A stretch of DNA of 64,000 nucleotides from Amphirosellinia nigrospora. Lineage: Eukaryota; Ascomycota; Sordariomycetes; Xylariales; Xylariaceae. The DNA lies in assembly GCA_004123355.1 (NCBI GenBank), contig SCHM01000004.1, forward strand, positions 5,793,017 to 5,857,016. Reading direction: 5' to 3'. How positions within the stretch are numbered: the first letter of the stretch is position 1; each line of letters starts with the position of its first letter. Shown one piece after another: positions 1 to 11,933 of this stretch. Made by a program: the position numbers and the translations under genes. The notes beneath the pieces are model-generated. The model was not told the DNA's origin and did not search any database. It worked only from the letters and a program-made list of their open reading frames with translations.

Positions 1-213
1 TGATGCCGTAGTCAACGAACAGTCCACAATATCTCCATTAATCACCATCAGGCCCCCTCGTCGAAGAGTCTCCCAAGAAAGAAAGAAAAATAGACTAGGC
101 CGATGCCCAAGCATTATTCTGACCCCAAAATAAATATCATGACAATATGCAATGCGCGACGAGAGGGCCAAAAAAAGCAAATGAGACTCATCAAATAAAG
201 CTGAAAAGGCATC

Positions 214-2255
214 TCAGCGTCCGATGCTTTCAACATGGATACCCAGCGCAGCCATTTTCTCGGGATCAATAATACCCTTGCCATCGAACAACCACTTGGG
301 TTTCTTCATGTGATGCCCAATCTTGCGCCAGTCCACGATTCCTTCAGCACAATGCTCATTGGCATTTCCCAAGCTGGTCTTGATGAGACCGCACTCGAGA
401 CAGTTTTCTTTGCAGGGCGGTTCCTCTTGATACCGCTCAAGAGGGTCCTCCCCCAGCATAGGGGATGAACTGAGGAGAAAGTTATGGAGACCGAGAATTT
501 CCATTTCCGTGGTTTCGCGGCTTGCAAATGGCCTCGGATCGATGGCTTCCCCTGATTCGCATCTAGGCAGAGACAGCGCTGGCGGCTTCGTAAGTTTAAA
601 CTCGTCACATTCCGTGGTAATTAGAAACGCGTTGCTTGCACGACAAGCTTCGTAGACGTCGGGGTACACCACGACAGAAGTTCTGCCTCGGCCTATCACA
701 CCCTCGATCCCAAACGCGGTGTCAATCTCATATCGAATAACGGCGGGGTCACAATAGGGATCGAAAATGGCAATTTCGCTAGGTTTTTCATCTAGCAGCG
801 TCTTGATGATGTCCAGTGTAGGCGATTCCCGCGTGTCTGATGTATTGGCCTTGAACGCAAAGCCCAAGAATGTAATCTTCTTGCCAACCAGGGTACCGTT
901 CAAGCATCGCACGACCCTCCTCGAGAACCTCTCACGCTGGTATTCGTTCATCCTGACGACTTGTCGCCAGTACTCCCCCACGTGCTCCAGCGCGAGAGAA
1001 TCCGCCAGGTAGACGAGGCTCAGGATGTCCTTCTTGAAGCAGCTGCCCCAAATCCGATACCTGCCTTCAAGAACTTGTCCCCGATTCTGGGATCACTGCC
1101 GACCGCGGCGGCGACCTCGTCAATCTCGGCGCCGGTTGCCTCACAGATGGCGGATATCGAGTTGATGCTGCTGATACGTTGCGCTAACATTGCATTTGCG
1201 ACTAGTTTTGACAACTCGGCTGACCAGACGTTTGTCGTGATGATGCGCGATGGCGGAACCCAGGCCGCGTACACGTCGGCGAGAGCATCCGCGGCGCGAC
1301 GTCCGGAAAGCGTGGCGGGTGATCCGATAAGGACACGGTCGGGATATAGCAGATCCTGTACCGCCGTGCCGGCAGCTAAGAATTCCGGGTTCGAGAGGAT
1401 CTCGAAATGCACACCGGGGCGGTGAGCTGCCAGCTGACCACCACTTTAGCATCAAACATGACGATGAGAGGATAGTGAGCTCACTAAGTTCTTCACAAGC
1501 TCTGCCGTGCGGCAGGGAACGGTCGATTTCTCAACAATGATGGTCCCGGCTCGAGCATGCTGCGCAATCTCCACCGCCACAGCCTCAAAAGCAGTCATGT
1601 CCATCGCAGCACCCGCGCCGATGCCAGTTAATTTAGTAGGGGTACTCACAGCGATGAACACCAGATCAGCCTCGGCGATACATTTCGCCACGTCCACGGA
1701 GAAGAACAGATTCGGCTGTCGAGCAGGGACCTCGACCTCCTCAGCTGCATGTTGTTGATGGCATGCCGGCCCGCGCTCGGAGGTAGTGGACATATCCTAG
1801 CTGCCACTCTCTGACCTACATGCCGCATCGGCAATCGAGAACGCCCTGCCGCCGTCCCGCGTGATCCGCACGATGTGCCGCAGCCCAGGTTCGTAGATCG
1901 GCAGATGCCGCGAATTCCATCTCCGGATCCGGGCTGCGTCTCTGTCAACCACAGTTACGCGGATAGGTGGATTTTGGTACGCAATGACTGCGGCGGTGGG
2001 GCCCCCTGTCGAAGGCTTGGTAAGTTACTTGGTATGTTGGAATCTCAATGTCCATGAGATTTCGAGGTATTTGAGGAAGTGATGAGAGCGAGACGGGTGC
2101 CACGAACCAACATGTCCAGCACCGATGCAGCAGATGTTGCGCACGCGGCAATGGGTTTCGACTCGGACGTAATCTGAAGTATCAGCATGCCGTTCACCAT
2201 GCGAGAGGCTGAGTGACAAGCAGTCATCGGGGGTTGTAGGCGTGGTAGACGCCAT
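214..2255 (-). CDS. UDP-glucose 6-dehydrogenase (one apparent frameshift)
   Basis: This enzyme oxidises UDP-glucose to UDP-glucuronate with NAD+ in the cytosol, supplying glucuronate and xylose-type sugar donors. The minus strand encodes an N-terminal NAD-binding Rossmann motif ([10 protein letters not shown]), the conserved segments [14 protein letters not shown] and STPTK, the middle-domain helix with [20 protein letters not shown], and a C-terminal UDP-binding domain ending in GIHVESIGR. Three introns restore the family reading: 2006-2107 (weak GTTCGT donor), 1745-1819 and 1434-1484. The active-site segment GFGGSCFKKD is interrupted. The run CCCC at 1046-1049 (GGGG in the coding sense) needs a fifth base to keep frame, immediately before the catalytic Cys codon near 1039-1041. 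I start at the Met at 2253-2255; an in-frame Met at 2363 would add 36 residues of weaker coding appearance. The family assignment is firm. Whether the gene is truly broken depends on resequencing. Confidence 0.9.
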
Positions 2256-2363
2256 ATCGAGATATCCATGACCAGTTGGAGACTCGGCAAAAGCCATAGT
2301 GGCCCAAGCGACTTCGGATGGGTTGCCTCTAGTCATGGGCCCTCCAAAGTTGACTGGAGACAA

Positions 2364-2882
2364 TGGTGGTCAGAGGATTCCAACTTGGTGGGTTTAGTTC
2401 GTGCCCTGGTCGAGAAGGCGACGAAATCCCAAGCAGTTCGTTCACCCTACTTTGCTACCTAGGTAGGTATGTAAAGGAGTAGGCGACATCGTTGGCATCG
2501 CTACTTACCTACCTGGTATTAATTTAGTGTAAGGATGTGCTTTCCGTTTGTCGATGGTTGTTGTGAATCATTGGGTATGTTTGCCATCTACATGGCGTGT
2601 CGTACGCTGAATAGACTTCCACCTAGAAGAAAGGGGCACTGTATCAGTATAAGTGACAAGATAGCACCTGGAAACTGGACAAAGTAAGGTCGTTGATATT
2701 CCATTTTTGAACATGTTGAAGTTCTAGCGTCAGCTAGGTCACCCTAACCAAGATGTTGGTACTCAGGTATATGCTTTCATAGACTCTGTGACCATTCCCG
2801 ATGAATCGATATACAATAGTAGCAAGCACGTTATACTATATCTCATTGCCTAACTACTCTCTATTAACTAGCAACAAGTTCC
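2364..2882. other. Intergenic region with CCTAGGTAGGTA-type short repeats
   Basis: I see no supported gene between the UDP-glucose dehydrogenase and the next minus-strand gene. Around 2455-2515 there are short ACCTAGGTAGGTA / TACCTACCT motifs. The same type recurs in other intergenic stretches of this window (near 13440, 39180-39360 and 42390), so it is probably a dispersed simple repeat of this genome. Confidence 0.5.
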
Positions 2883-4630
2883 TTACTTGCCCAACCAATC
2901 CAGCCACTCAGACTTGTATGTCTGTGACTTATCATAATATATAATCTGTAAGATCAGAATCACCAATGGGAAGAAGAGATTCAAAACTAATGGCGAGTCA
3001 TTGCGCCGGTTCCGAGCGCTCGACCGTTCTGGAAACTTCAGCAATGGTAGGAAGATAAAGCACTCCAAGTAAGCGTTCACACCAAGGATGACTACTACAT
3101 TCGCCATCCAGCTATTACGCGAGTCGGCGACCTTGGGTGCAGAGTCGAAAGCCCCCAGTCCAGAGCCAGGAGCGGGTGGGGTAGATCAATGAAGAGGACA
3201 ATCGCCAGTTTCGAACACCAGTGTTGTTTCGGGGCATATCGTGTTTCCGTGTCCGATGGAGCGGGCTGACGGCCAAAAAGGGCGCTCACAAAGAGCACAG
3301 TAGTCCTCGATATGCTATAAAGATGATCGTAAATTTCAGCCCTGCCATAGCAGTCACTGGTGAAAAATGACTCGCGCGGCAGCGCCCAGTTGAGTGTCTG
3401 GAGTGTGAACAATGCGATGCCCAGGTGAGATATGCAATAACATGAAAGGACGAGAACGAAAACCCTGAGTATGGGGGCGATGGCCGTATCCTCCATATTG
3501 CTTAGTCTTATAGCACGATCCTCGAGATAGTGCAGCTCGGCGTCCTGGAGCTGCCCTTGAGCTTGGCCTAGTTGAAGAATCTGAAGGACGGCGAGGTGAG
3601 TGACCATAAACCAGCCGGCGCACATGACGTGCAGCGGTGCTTTTATAAATGAAAGCTTGATAATGAGGATGATCATCGACAGAAGGTTTATGGTTTTAAT
3701 TATGCCCTCGGTGTATTCGTAGCCATTTCCCCGCAGAGTGGCTGAGAACAGCGTGGAGGGTGCGTTGTATTGTGAAATGAGATGTCGTATAGCTCTGGAC
3801 CGCTCAGTGTCGGAAGAGGAGTTAGGCGTACGAGTTTGATCTTCTGAACTGATTTCCACGGGGGACTGTGACGGTTCCAGGGTGGCCGGGACACCATCTA
3901 CGACGTCAGCGCCGTCTCGAAACAGAACTTGGGTCGGAATGAGGGGAACGGTCGTCTGATTGATCAGACGATTTAGGCAACATCAAATCGCTCCTATCGT
4001 TGATGGTAGTCTGTGCCGCGGCATCGATAGGATTGCGAGGTCCCGTTATTGGAGAATGCTCAGGGACTCGGCCTCGTCGAGAATCCTCATCATCACTAAA
4101 TTCCACAGGCTCAAGCGTGCGACATTGTTCTCGTAAGAGAAAACTGCTGCAAGTGAAATCCGCGCAGCGGTCCAGAAACCAAGGCATTCACATCCGGACC
4201 GCCGTCTTCTCTTAATCGTATCCAGAATAACGTCGCAAGAAGCAGCAAAGATGAATATTGCCTCTGCGATGCAGGCAACTGGATTCAACCGCCATAGGAA
4301 AAACAAGACACGACCGAGACGGCTGGTTCGTCTGGAGAACAGGAAACTCCCGGTCGGCTGGACTAAGAGGCAGATACTCAACGTCAAGAACAGCCCAAAG
4401 GCATTTGCTCGAGTGAACGAGTTATCTGACTCAGCGGATGCACTTGACACCCCTGTGCCCTGGGGAACGTGCGAGGCGTTGGTAAACGGCGATACGGCCG
4501 GCATGAATATTGCTGTATACAACCCAAAGCCAAGGATGGTATTGATTGAAAACAGCGTATCATGCCAAGCCGGATTGTCGACAGCGCAGATGAGGGGTTC
4601 TAAGGACTTATAACAAAACAAGCGATACAC
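2883..4630 (-). CDS. Multipass membrane protein, family not recognised
   Basis: Several minus-strand frames together read as one integral membrane protein. The 4630-4200 part has hydrophobic helices (for example around SINTILGFGLYTAIFMPAV and AFGLFLTLSICLLV). An acidic, Ser/Pro-rich cytoplasmic-type linker follows (EPVEFSDDEDSRRGRVPEH). The 3859-3100 part carries further membrane helices (INLLSMIILIIKL, FVLVLSCYCISHLGIALF). A C-terminal piece at 3107-2883 has two more and ends in SEWLDWLGK. The last two parts join smoothly if one G is missing at CCCCC 3152-3156: the text then runs from ALDWG into AFDSAPKVADSRNSW. Joins near 4100 and 3900 also need a 1-2 base change or an unrecognised intron. 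The start is unresolved because the 4630 codon is GTG. Six to eight membrane segments are likely. I do not recognise the family and assign no function. Confidence 0.55.
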
Positions 4631-4901
4631 ACCCTTCCAAAGCCAGTTTTATGAGTACTGACATAGAGGCAGAAATCTGCCTTGAACGAAGCCTCACGAT
4701 GCACTGCCTTCTATCTCGGGATAGAGGTCGTGGTATTGCAAGATGATTGGCTTATAATAGGGTCAGCTAGCAGTGTTACCTTTGGGGGCTGCTTGCTTTG
4801 TGCCCCATCCTATTGTTTACGTCATTCGCCAAAGTCATCGCGCGCTTCTATCACTAATATCATTCCCCTCGCATCTTATCAGTGCACAATGGGCATGGTC
4901 C

Positions 4902-6274
4902 TCACATATCTAGTCGCTCCCCTAAGCCAACCTCCCGCGAATGCAACCTCCAGACGGCGAGGCGGCCATTGCTCCTCGCGACAGCGAGCATCTTCCCGCT
5001 CCCCGAGACGCCGCAAGAGACCACCTTCCCCTTCTTACTCGCGCCCTTGTTCGTCGAGACAAGCGGAAACATAGCAGTATCCCTCACCATAACCTGCCCT
5101 CGCTCGGTTAGCATTGTGACGAAATCCGGACGCGGCGGGATGCAGGCGAGTGCGCAAGCGGGCAGCTCCTGGTGATATAGCGTGCGCTCCGGTCCTTGAT
5201 ATGCGAACCCCCACTGGACTAAGATCCAGTCCGCCGAGCGCCGTAAGACCGCCGTGGCCAACATCTTGTTTAACCCGATGCTGGCTGGTTGCCAGCCTTC
5301 TCCTAGGTCTAGACCGAATTCCTGATCGGGCGAGACTTTGTAGAAGTCGTCTTCGATACCCCAAACGGTTAATTGGCCAGTGGCATCGACGGCTGCTGTG
5401 TATCTACAATCGTCCGAGATTATGACCTTTTCAAATGGTCTGGGGGCATGGCATCAACATGGGCGAGGATAACACCCTTCTGAGCTCAACAGTCGTCCCG
5501 TCCCAAACCTCAACAGCCATTCCAGTCGAGAACACGATAATCTTCCCATCTGGCGATATCACAATGTCATTCGCCGCGGGCAGCATCTGTGCAGATAGCT
5601 TGCAACCCGGTGACCTATCGATGATGTGGTAATGCCGCGCTGGATGATTGATTCCGAACGCTAATATGAACCCTCTGCCTTCTCCTAATAGCCTCGCACT
5701 TGTGATGAGCTGCGTGAAGACGGATTCGTTCTGTTTGAAGTCGAGCTTTCGCGGCGGTAAAGTCAGGGTGGTATCCCATAGTACCCCGCCCTCGTCTTTA
5801 TGCACCGTGAGGAGAAGCTTGTCATCCGGGGCGAAAGCGAAGACACTCGCCGGTTCCTTGATCTGAAGCTCGGTTGGAAGAGGGACGTCAAGAAGTAGCG
5901 TCGGAGCGAACTCGGGACTCTCATTTTATTTGAATAAGATTTGGTATGGTTGTTTGAATTACATGCTGATAGAGAAGGAATCTCACTTGGGCAATCACTT
6001 CTGCGTTCAATCGGGGGCGGTTTATTATTCTGAGGTTTTAGTGGTGTCTCTGTCCATATGATTTTTTTAATCAATCGTGAGTCATTCTTGAATCAGGCGG
6101 CAAAAAAACGGCGTGACTGATAAAATCGGTATGGCACTTATATACGGGGTAATGAAGTAAGTGAGGTGCTTTGAAGGCTTCACAGTAATTCGAGGATCCG
6201 ACCGCGAAGCTGAGCTGCATTTCGAGCGACGTGTTGAGCGTATTGAGCGGACAATCAGCCATTGCTGACGCCAT
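4902..6274 (-). CDS. WD40/beta-propeller-like protein (frame broken)
   Basis: The minus strand encodes repeated blade-like units: ANDIVISPDGKIIVFSTGMAVEVWDG, then ISDDCRYTAAVDATGQLTVWG, then VSGSGKMLAVARSNGRLAVW. Each has the hydrophobic-strand/Asp-Gly-turn/Trp pattern of WD-type propellers, a fold that usually acts as a binding scaffold. Frames on either side of GGGGG at 5442-5446 must be joined by a 1-base (or 2-base) correction. Upstream, an intron of about 70 nt (GTGAGA donor near 5987, acceptor near 5931) joins a short exon to the propeller. A possible first exon begins at the Met at 6272-6274. The product lacks a recognisable effector or NTPase domain in this interval, so it could be a small stand-alone propeller or the tail of a decayed NLR. 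I favour a stand-alone gene at modest confidence. Confidence 0.5.
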
Positions 6275-6761
6275 ACTACAAGGATAATAGGATGTATTTA
6301 TATGATGAGCAAGCGACGAACGGAATCAGACCTGAAGTCAACCGTTGGTATCAAAATATTATGTTTAGCTAGATATTTTACAGATGGTTGCCAGATACTA
6401 CGTAGAAACCCTCCAGCAGATACCGATCGAGGAGGTATGTTTTGAACGGGTCAGTGCCACCAACTGACCATGACGGAGCTAGCCCGCACCCGTTTAGTTC
6501 ACCATTTTAATTTGCCTACCCCCAGTTTCGGTAGGCTTCTACGATCTAACAACCTCAGCTGATGTACTAAAATATACAACATATCTGACACAATAGCTGA
6601 AATGCATCAGCCACAACTTCCTCAGACCTACCCGAGCTCTCGCAGCAAACTAGACCTAACGGACCGGTCATGGAAGCTGCTGAGAGACCTAGTCCGGTGA
6701 TCGCTAAAACAAGGGCGTGTCTATTGATAGACAATGCTTCGCAGTCTGCGATGCGCCTACG
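6275..6761. promoter_or_regulatory. Divergent promoter region
   Basis: This 0.49-kb gap separates the 5' ends of the minus-strand propeller gene and the plus-strand HET-ankyrin gene, so it must hold both promoters. I see no clear TATA box or other named site. Confidence 0.4.
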
Positions 6762-9700
6762 ATGCGTCTCCTTCGTACCGAAACGCTAGCTCTTGTGGAG
6801 TTCTTTGACGAGAATGTCCCCGCATATGCCATCCTCTCACACACGTGGGGTGCTGATGAGTTGAGCCTACAAGACCTACAAAGATGGCATGTCTTCAACA
6901 GTAGCCGCAGTGAGGGCCAACCCAGCATCGCCGGCGGTGATGTCGCGGCGAAGGCCGGGTTCGCCAAGGTCGAGAAAGCTGCCGCGTTCGCAGCAGAGCG
7001 GGGTTTCGCTTACCTTTGGGTAGATACGTGCTGCATCGACAAGACGAGCAGCGCTGAGCTGTCCGAGGCCATCAACTCCATGTATAAGTTTTACTCGCGC
7101 GCCGCTGAATGTCACGCCTTACTTGCGGATGTACCACCGGCCGCTGAGCAGGATCCGAAGTTACCGGGCTCGGCCTTCCACGGCAGCCGCTGGTTTACCC
7201 GTGGCTGGACATTGCAAGAGCTGATCGCCCCCGTGAGCTGCTCTTCCTCGCTCGCGACTGGTCCGTCCTCGGTGACAAACAAACCGACCCAGCATTGGTC
7301 GACGTAGTTGCGGACATTACTGGTGTGCCTGTTACCGTGCTATTAGGTAAGGCTCGACCGGGTAACATAAGCGTAGCCAGCCGGTTGCAATGGGCCTCGG
7401 CGCGCCAGACGACGAGAGCCGAAGACATTGCTTACTGCCTGTTGGGTATTTTCGATGTCAACATGCCCCTGCTATACGGAGAAGGTCAGAAAGCCTTTGT
7501 GCGCCTCCAAGAGGCCATCCTGAAGTCAACGTCGGACCAAAGCATCTTCGCTTGGAACCATGTTGACAACTCGTCCAATGACAAAGACCCTGACAGTGTC
7601 TACGGCCTTTTTGCGCAGTCACCGGCCAATTTCAGGCACTGCGCCGGGATTGAGACGCTTCCCATCGTATCGACGATAGCCAGTATCCCAGTTGAAGTGA
7701 CCAGCCATGGTGTTCGCGTACAACTGTACCTGCGCCCACAATGGCAGGAAAATCCAATGTATGGTGACGAGGACTACTACGCCATTCTCGATTGCGCTGT
7801 CCGGATTGGCGACAGGACTACTGCCCGACCATCTGGCTGCGAAGGCTAGGCCAGGATCAGTTCGGCCGGTTGTATCCTTGGGCGCGCAAGCTATTGCCGC
7901 CCTCAAGTTACGGTATGCCAGCCCATATCGAGGGATACCGGCCCATATTTGTTCGGGAGGCGCCTGCGTATTACGGCATTCCTTCATTCCGAGTCTCGCC
8001 CGCTAATTATTTCCCCCTCGAGGAAGCGTTCCCGCTGGAACGCTGGAACCCGTTGACTCTCACCCTACAGTCTGAGTACTCGCGGCGTACCGAGTTGACC
8101 GGTCTCTTCCGGTTGAAAGATGACAAGGGTGATTTCTTCGATGTAGCCGTGGGGTTGTCCAAGAAGCGAGGGTTCGCCTGGGAAGCTTGGTGCGCCCAAC
8201 GGCGCACTCGTAGCGGTGTACCTTTAGCAAAATCGTATGGCGCTCTGCAGGCAGAGATCCGCGCCAAGACTACGGCGCGGGACAAATTTTACTTGACGCA
8301 AGAGACGCAACAGCAACCGCTCTGGTATAGCCTGCAGAGCCTCATCGGTGAAGATAGCGAGCTTATCTCAGACGCGCGGGTGTCCGACGTCACGCTGCAA
8401 GGCCGTCGCTATGTCTTGTTGTCCGTCATTGCTAAAATTGAGATCTGTACGCATCGCGAGCTCGATAGCATTCCCAAAGAAGTACAAGAGCTGACAGTGC
8501 CCACGAATGCGCGGTACGCCAAGCTCCTCACGTTAAGCTATACGCGGCATTCCTTTGCACCTCGTCAGAAGATTGGTCGTCAACCTTATGGGGTCAGATA
8601 TATTCCCGCCTCGTCAACGTCTGGCGCCACGGATGGGGAAGAGTTGTTACTGTTCCTCGGAATACCGCAGTCTAAGCTATCAAGTGACGCAGTTGGTACT
8701 ACATTAGGACTCCCCAAGGATTATCAAGATGGGCAAGCTCATCTTCTACATACTGCTGCTTTCAAAGGAGACATAGCATCCCTTGAAAAACACCTACTTC
8801 CTGGAATGGCGCTTGCCAACTGTGGCAAGGATGGGTGGACAGTGCTGCATATTGCCGCCGCCAGGGGACACGCCGCTGCTATTCAATGTATCTTGAGCGA
8901 ACCTACAACCGATAGCGAAACACTGGTGAACTGCAGGACGACCGGTCTACTTGACACCGCTTTACATGTTCTGGCCGGGTATGCGCCCTCTGATAAGCAG
9001 CTCGAGTGCTTCCAGGTTCTATGGAATAGATCTGCAGGCCTCGCAGAGCGCAATGCGCTTGAAGAGACGCCGCTGCATCGCGCTGCCGCGGCCAACTGTC
9101 CCGACCTGATCCGTGCGATTGTCGTGGCGACGGATAGCCGCAACACGCAATTTAATCGCAATTCAGACATCATACGCCTCATCGACATCGACACATACCA
9201 GCCTGAATTTGCACGGCAGGTAGACTACAGTGACCGCTGGGGCCGGTCCCCCTATGGCATGCGGCTTCTACGGGCGCCACGGCCGCCGTCGTAGTATTGC
9301 TTGAACTAGGCGCCCAGGTCAACATGACAGACGATGAAGGCTTGACGCCACTCCATGCCGCAGCACGGGGAGGCCATGATGCCGCCTTCCAGACGCTGTT
9401 GATTCGCGGTGCCAGCCCACGCTTCGATACACAGTTGTTCGGCCTCACTCCCTTGCACCTAGCTGTACTTTTTGGTCACCGCAAGTGTGTCTCTTTACTC
9501 CTATCCTTCTACGCACGCGATGCTGCTGCCGTCCGTAATGTTGCCAATCTAGGTATTGAGATGAACGCCATTCACCTAGCCGCCGCAGGCGGTCACCTTG
9601 ACATGGTCCAGGAGCTGCACAAGGCGGGCGCAGTAGTTGATACCGCTTGTCATGAGTGTCTCCAAGTCGTAGAGGAAGGAGGTGGTGACTGGGCTGAGTT

Positions 9701-10652
9701 GGTCCCCGGCGCGAGTAACGTTGAGGTGGTTGCAGAGCGGTATGGTCACCAACATATCGTAGCTTTTCTCCAGTCTCTAAAGAGCAGATTGCCTCCGAGA
9801 CCCGAGTCTGACCTTAATCACCTAAATTATCAAACACAACTTTCCACAGTACTATCGAGTGGGTTTTCTCAAGTTCCACCCAGCTCTCATTTCTCGGGGC
9901 TGTACCAGAGCGCACCGCCAATGTTCGAGGCAACCCAATCACAACCACCCTACATGCCGCCAACTCAATCATCTGAACATATACAATATTTCCCTCCGCC
10001 CGGTTTAATGTATCCATATCCGCCATTGGCGCCACATCCACTATATCAACCACCTCAAACATATCAACAGCCGCAATTATACCAATCGCAAGAGATCTAT
10101 CAGGCTTATCCACCCAATTCGCAATATCCGCCACCTCAGCAATCTCAGTGGCATGAACCACCGGCCACACATCTACTGCTCCAGTCATATCCGTTCGGCC
10201 AACCATACCAAACGCAGGAGACGCCCCAACCATCCTGGGATACTGGGCGTCTGGACGGCGCTCATGTTATCGACGCAGACACGGCAGCGCAAGCCCAGTA
10301 TCTTGAACGTTTCGCAGCCGAAATGAGCGCAGGTGCAGTGCTGTTCAGCGCCGAGGGTCGCCCTATACTCGAGCTCGACTGCACGCCAGCGTCCACGCAA
10401 AGCGCAGCTGCTTTAGAAGAAGCCATTCTTGTGCGCAAGAAGTTGGAACGGGCTCGCCATCGGCGGTTGGAGCAAACCCCGCCCCGAAGATGGTCGACGG
10501 GGGGCAACCACGCAGCTGACCTCTGGCAAAGAACCGAATCCCGAAATGATAATAGTGGTATCGCCGTTGAGCCGAAAAAGCCCAAAATCTCTTCTGTTTC
10601 GTCGTCAAGCACCACTTGGGACCAGTTAATGAATAGGCTAGGAAATCGATAA
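6762..10652 (+). CDS. HET-domain/ankyrin-repeat protein with Pro/Gln/Tyr-rich tail
   Basis: Candidate heterokaryon-incompatibility protein. The N-terminus has the HET domain signature: AYAILSHTWG, AYLWVDTCCIDK, then RWFTRGWTLQELIAP, followed by the family region ending LLGIFDVNMPLLYGEGQKAFVRLQEAI. A long middle region follows. At least six ankyrin units lie at about 8730-9800, for example GWTVLHIAAARGHAAAI, EGLTPLHAAARGGHDAAF and FGLTPLHLAVLFGHRKC. From about 9830 to 10230 the tail is dense in Pro, Gln, Tyr and Ser. The gene is intronless but the frame needs one extra base at three places: CCCCC 7228-7232, GG 7815-7816 and CCCCC 9248-9252. Each repair joins conserved sequence exactly, so I treat this as one gene of about 1,290 residues. 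Met 6762 is chosen because the HET domain starts just after it. In known HET systems such domains trigger cell death on recognition of a non-self partner; that role is inferred here. Confidence 0.85.
9830..10230 (+). repeat. Low-complexity Pro/Gln/Tyr coding segment
   Basis: Within the HET-ankyrin gene, roughly 130 codons are strongly enriched in CCA, CAA and TAT codons, encoding strings such as YQPPQTYQQPQLYQSQ and NSQYPPPQQSQW. The composition is prion-like or disordered and differs sharply from the flanking ankyrin and C-terminal helical segments. Confidence 0.75.
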
Positions 10653-11150
10653 CGCTTTGGTTCACTGGACTTGGTATAATATTGAAGGGTGAACTTGCAG
10701 GTCGGTAGGACAGTATACGAGAGGTCATATCAGGATATTGCCGATGGAGTCTCTATCTAGCAATTATATAACAATTGATACCCTTTTCATTCACATTCTT
10801 ACAGCAGTGATGGTTCTGAGGTAACCCCTTGCTCTCTGATAGTACTAGAAAACACTAGCTGTGCCATGGGCCTGTGCCCAGCGACTTAGAATAAGGCCCG
10901 TATCAAGCCATCTGCAGAAGCCTATGCTTCGGAATCTGCCTCGGCCAATAGTCCCCTTATTTCCAACCGTGTGTCCTAGCCTCGGGAGGGGTTTCGGCCC
11001 CTGTACCCCTATAGTTCTAGACCGTCTAGCTTAGACGCGTGAAAGTACCCAATATGATTGAGAGAAGAGGAAACTTGACAGAATATACTCCAAATTTCGC
11101 GACGTACTCAGGGCATGCCCTGTCGAGTCGTCTCCACAAAGAAGAAACTT
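10653..11150. other. Intergenic region
   Basis: I see no supported gene between the HET-ankyrin gene and the tRNA-like gene. Confidence 0.5.
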
Positions 11151-11180
11151 CGAAAAAAAAAAAAGATAGGGAAAAAAGAT
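11151..11180 (-). terminator. Pol III T-run terminators downstream of the tRNA-like gene
   Basis: Read on the minus strand, the tRNA-like gene is followed within a few bases by a run of six T (11172-11177) and then a run of twelve T (11153-11164), as expected for RNA polymerase III termination. Confidence 0.6.
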
Positions 11181-11255
11181 GCTGCAACGGCGAATCGAAC
11201 GCCGGTCTCATGCTTGGGTGAAAGCGTGATATATTAATCACTATACTACTGCAGC
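11181..11255 (-). tRNA. tRNA-Glu-like gene (anticodon TTC) with an enlarged anticodon loop
   Basis: The minus strand folds as a tRNA. A 7-bp acceptor stem pairs GCTGCAG with TTGCAGC. There is a D-arm of the fungal GTATAGTG type. The T-arm is perfect, with stem CGGCG/CGCCG and loop TTCGATT. The anticodon region matches the yeast-type Glu context (TCACG before CTTTCAC), giving anticodon TTC. The 3' side of the anticodon stem (CATGA) follows only after about five extra bases, CCAAG, and one stem pair is A-C rather than G-C. This could be a tiny intron, a variant or a degraded copy. The adjacent T-runs support a transcribed gene. Confidence 0.6.
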
Positions 11256-11933
11256 TGTTGATTGATTGGAAAGTTTGAAGATTGTTCGATAACAGGACAG
11301 TGGTTGTGTTAGATTATATTTCTGAAATAACTTGCCCCCTTGTCTTTCGGAACTCTTACCCTTTGCTAAATAGCTTTGTCACAGCTTCTATAATCTGTCA
11401 AACCCATCACAGCCATATATATCTGCTGTGTTCAGTATATACAGCTTGTTCTTGATTGATTATAGGGTATGCTGAATCTTGTTGTCGCCGAAAGGTCCCT
11501 TGGCCAGTCCCTTGGCCACCAACGCAACCCGCGTTTTTTAGTTTCATCATCCATGGTTAGCGGCTCTTGGCCTTTGAAATAGTGAAACAAGTCATGTGCT
11601 ATCCAGCGAGTTTGTGAGACTTTCAATCGTCAATCGGCCGAGTGTATCAGCTCGCCTGGATTGGTTGGACTGGGTGCACAAACTGAACATGGCGATGAAC
11701 AACCGGGAAAAGTCGGCTGTTAGCTCTCTACAAGACACCTAAGTCTTGCCACGCTGTTAACTGAGATTGGCGAATTTGGTTTGCCTGCAGTCGTTGAATT
11801 CTAGGGCACACAAACTGTCGGGTTATTAAAGGTGCCCGCAGGCATCAGAGGAATTCTTGATCACATCAATAGTAAAAATACAGAGTTTTCTAAAAAGCGA
11901 TTTAATCTCGACAACGTATTCATCATAACAGAC
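11256..11933. other. Intergenic region upstream of the glycosyltransferase
   Basis: I see no convincing coding potential. It should hold the promoter of the plus-strand GT4 gene, which starts at 11934. Confidence 0.4.

Noticed and set aside
7228-9252. RIP as the cause of the many broken genes
   Set aside because: RIP makes C-to-T/G-to-A substitutions, whereas the breaks here are single-base length changes in homopolymers. Codons around them are intact and not AT-shifted.
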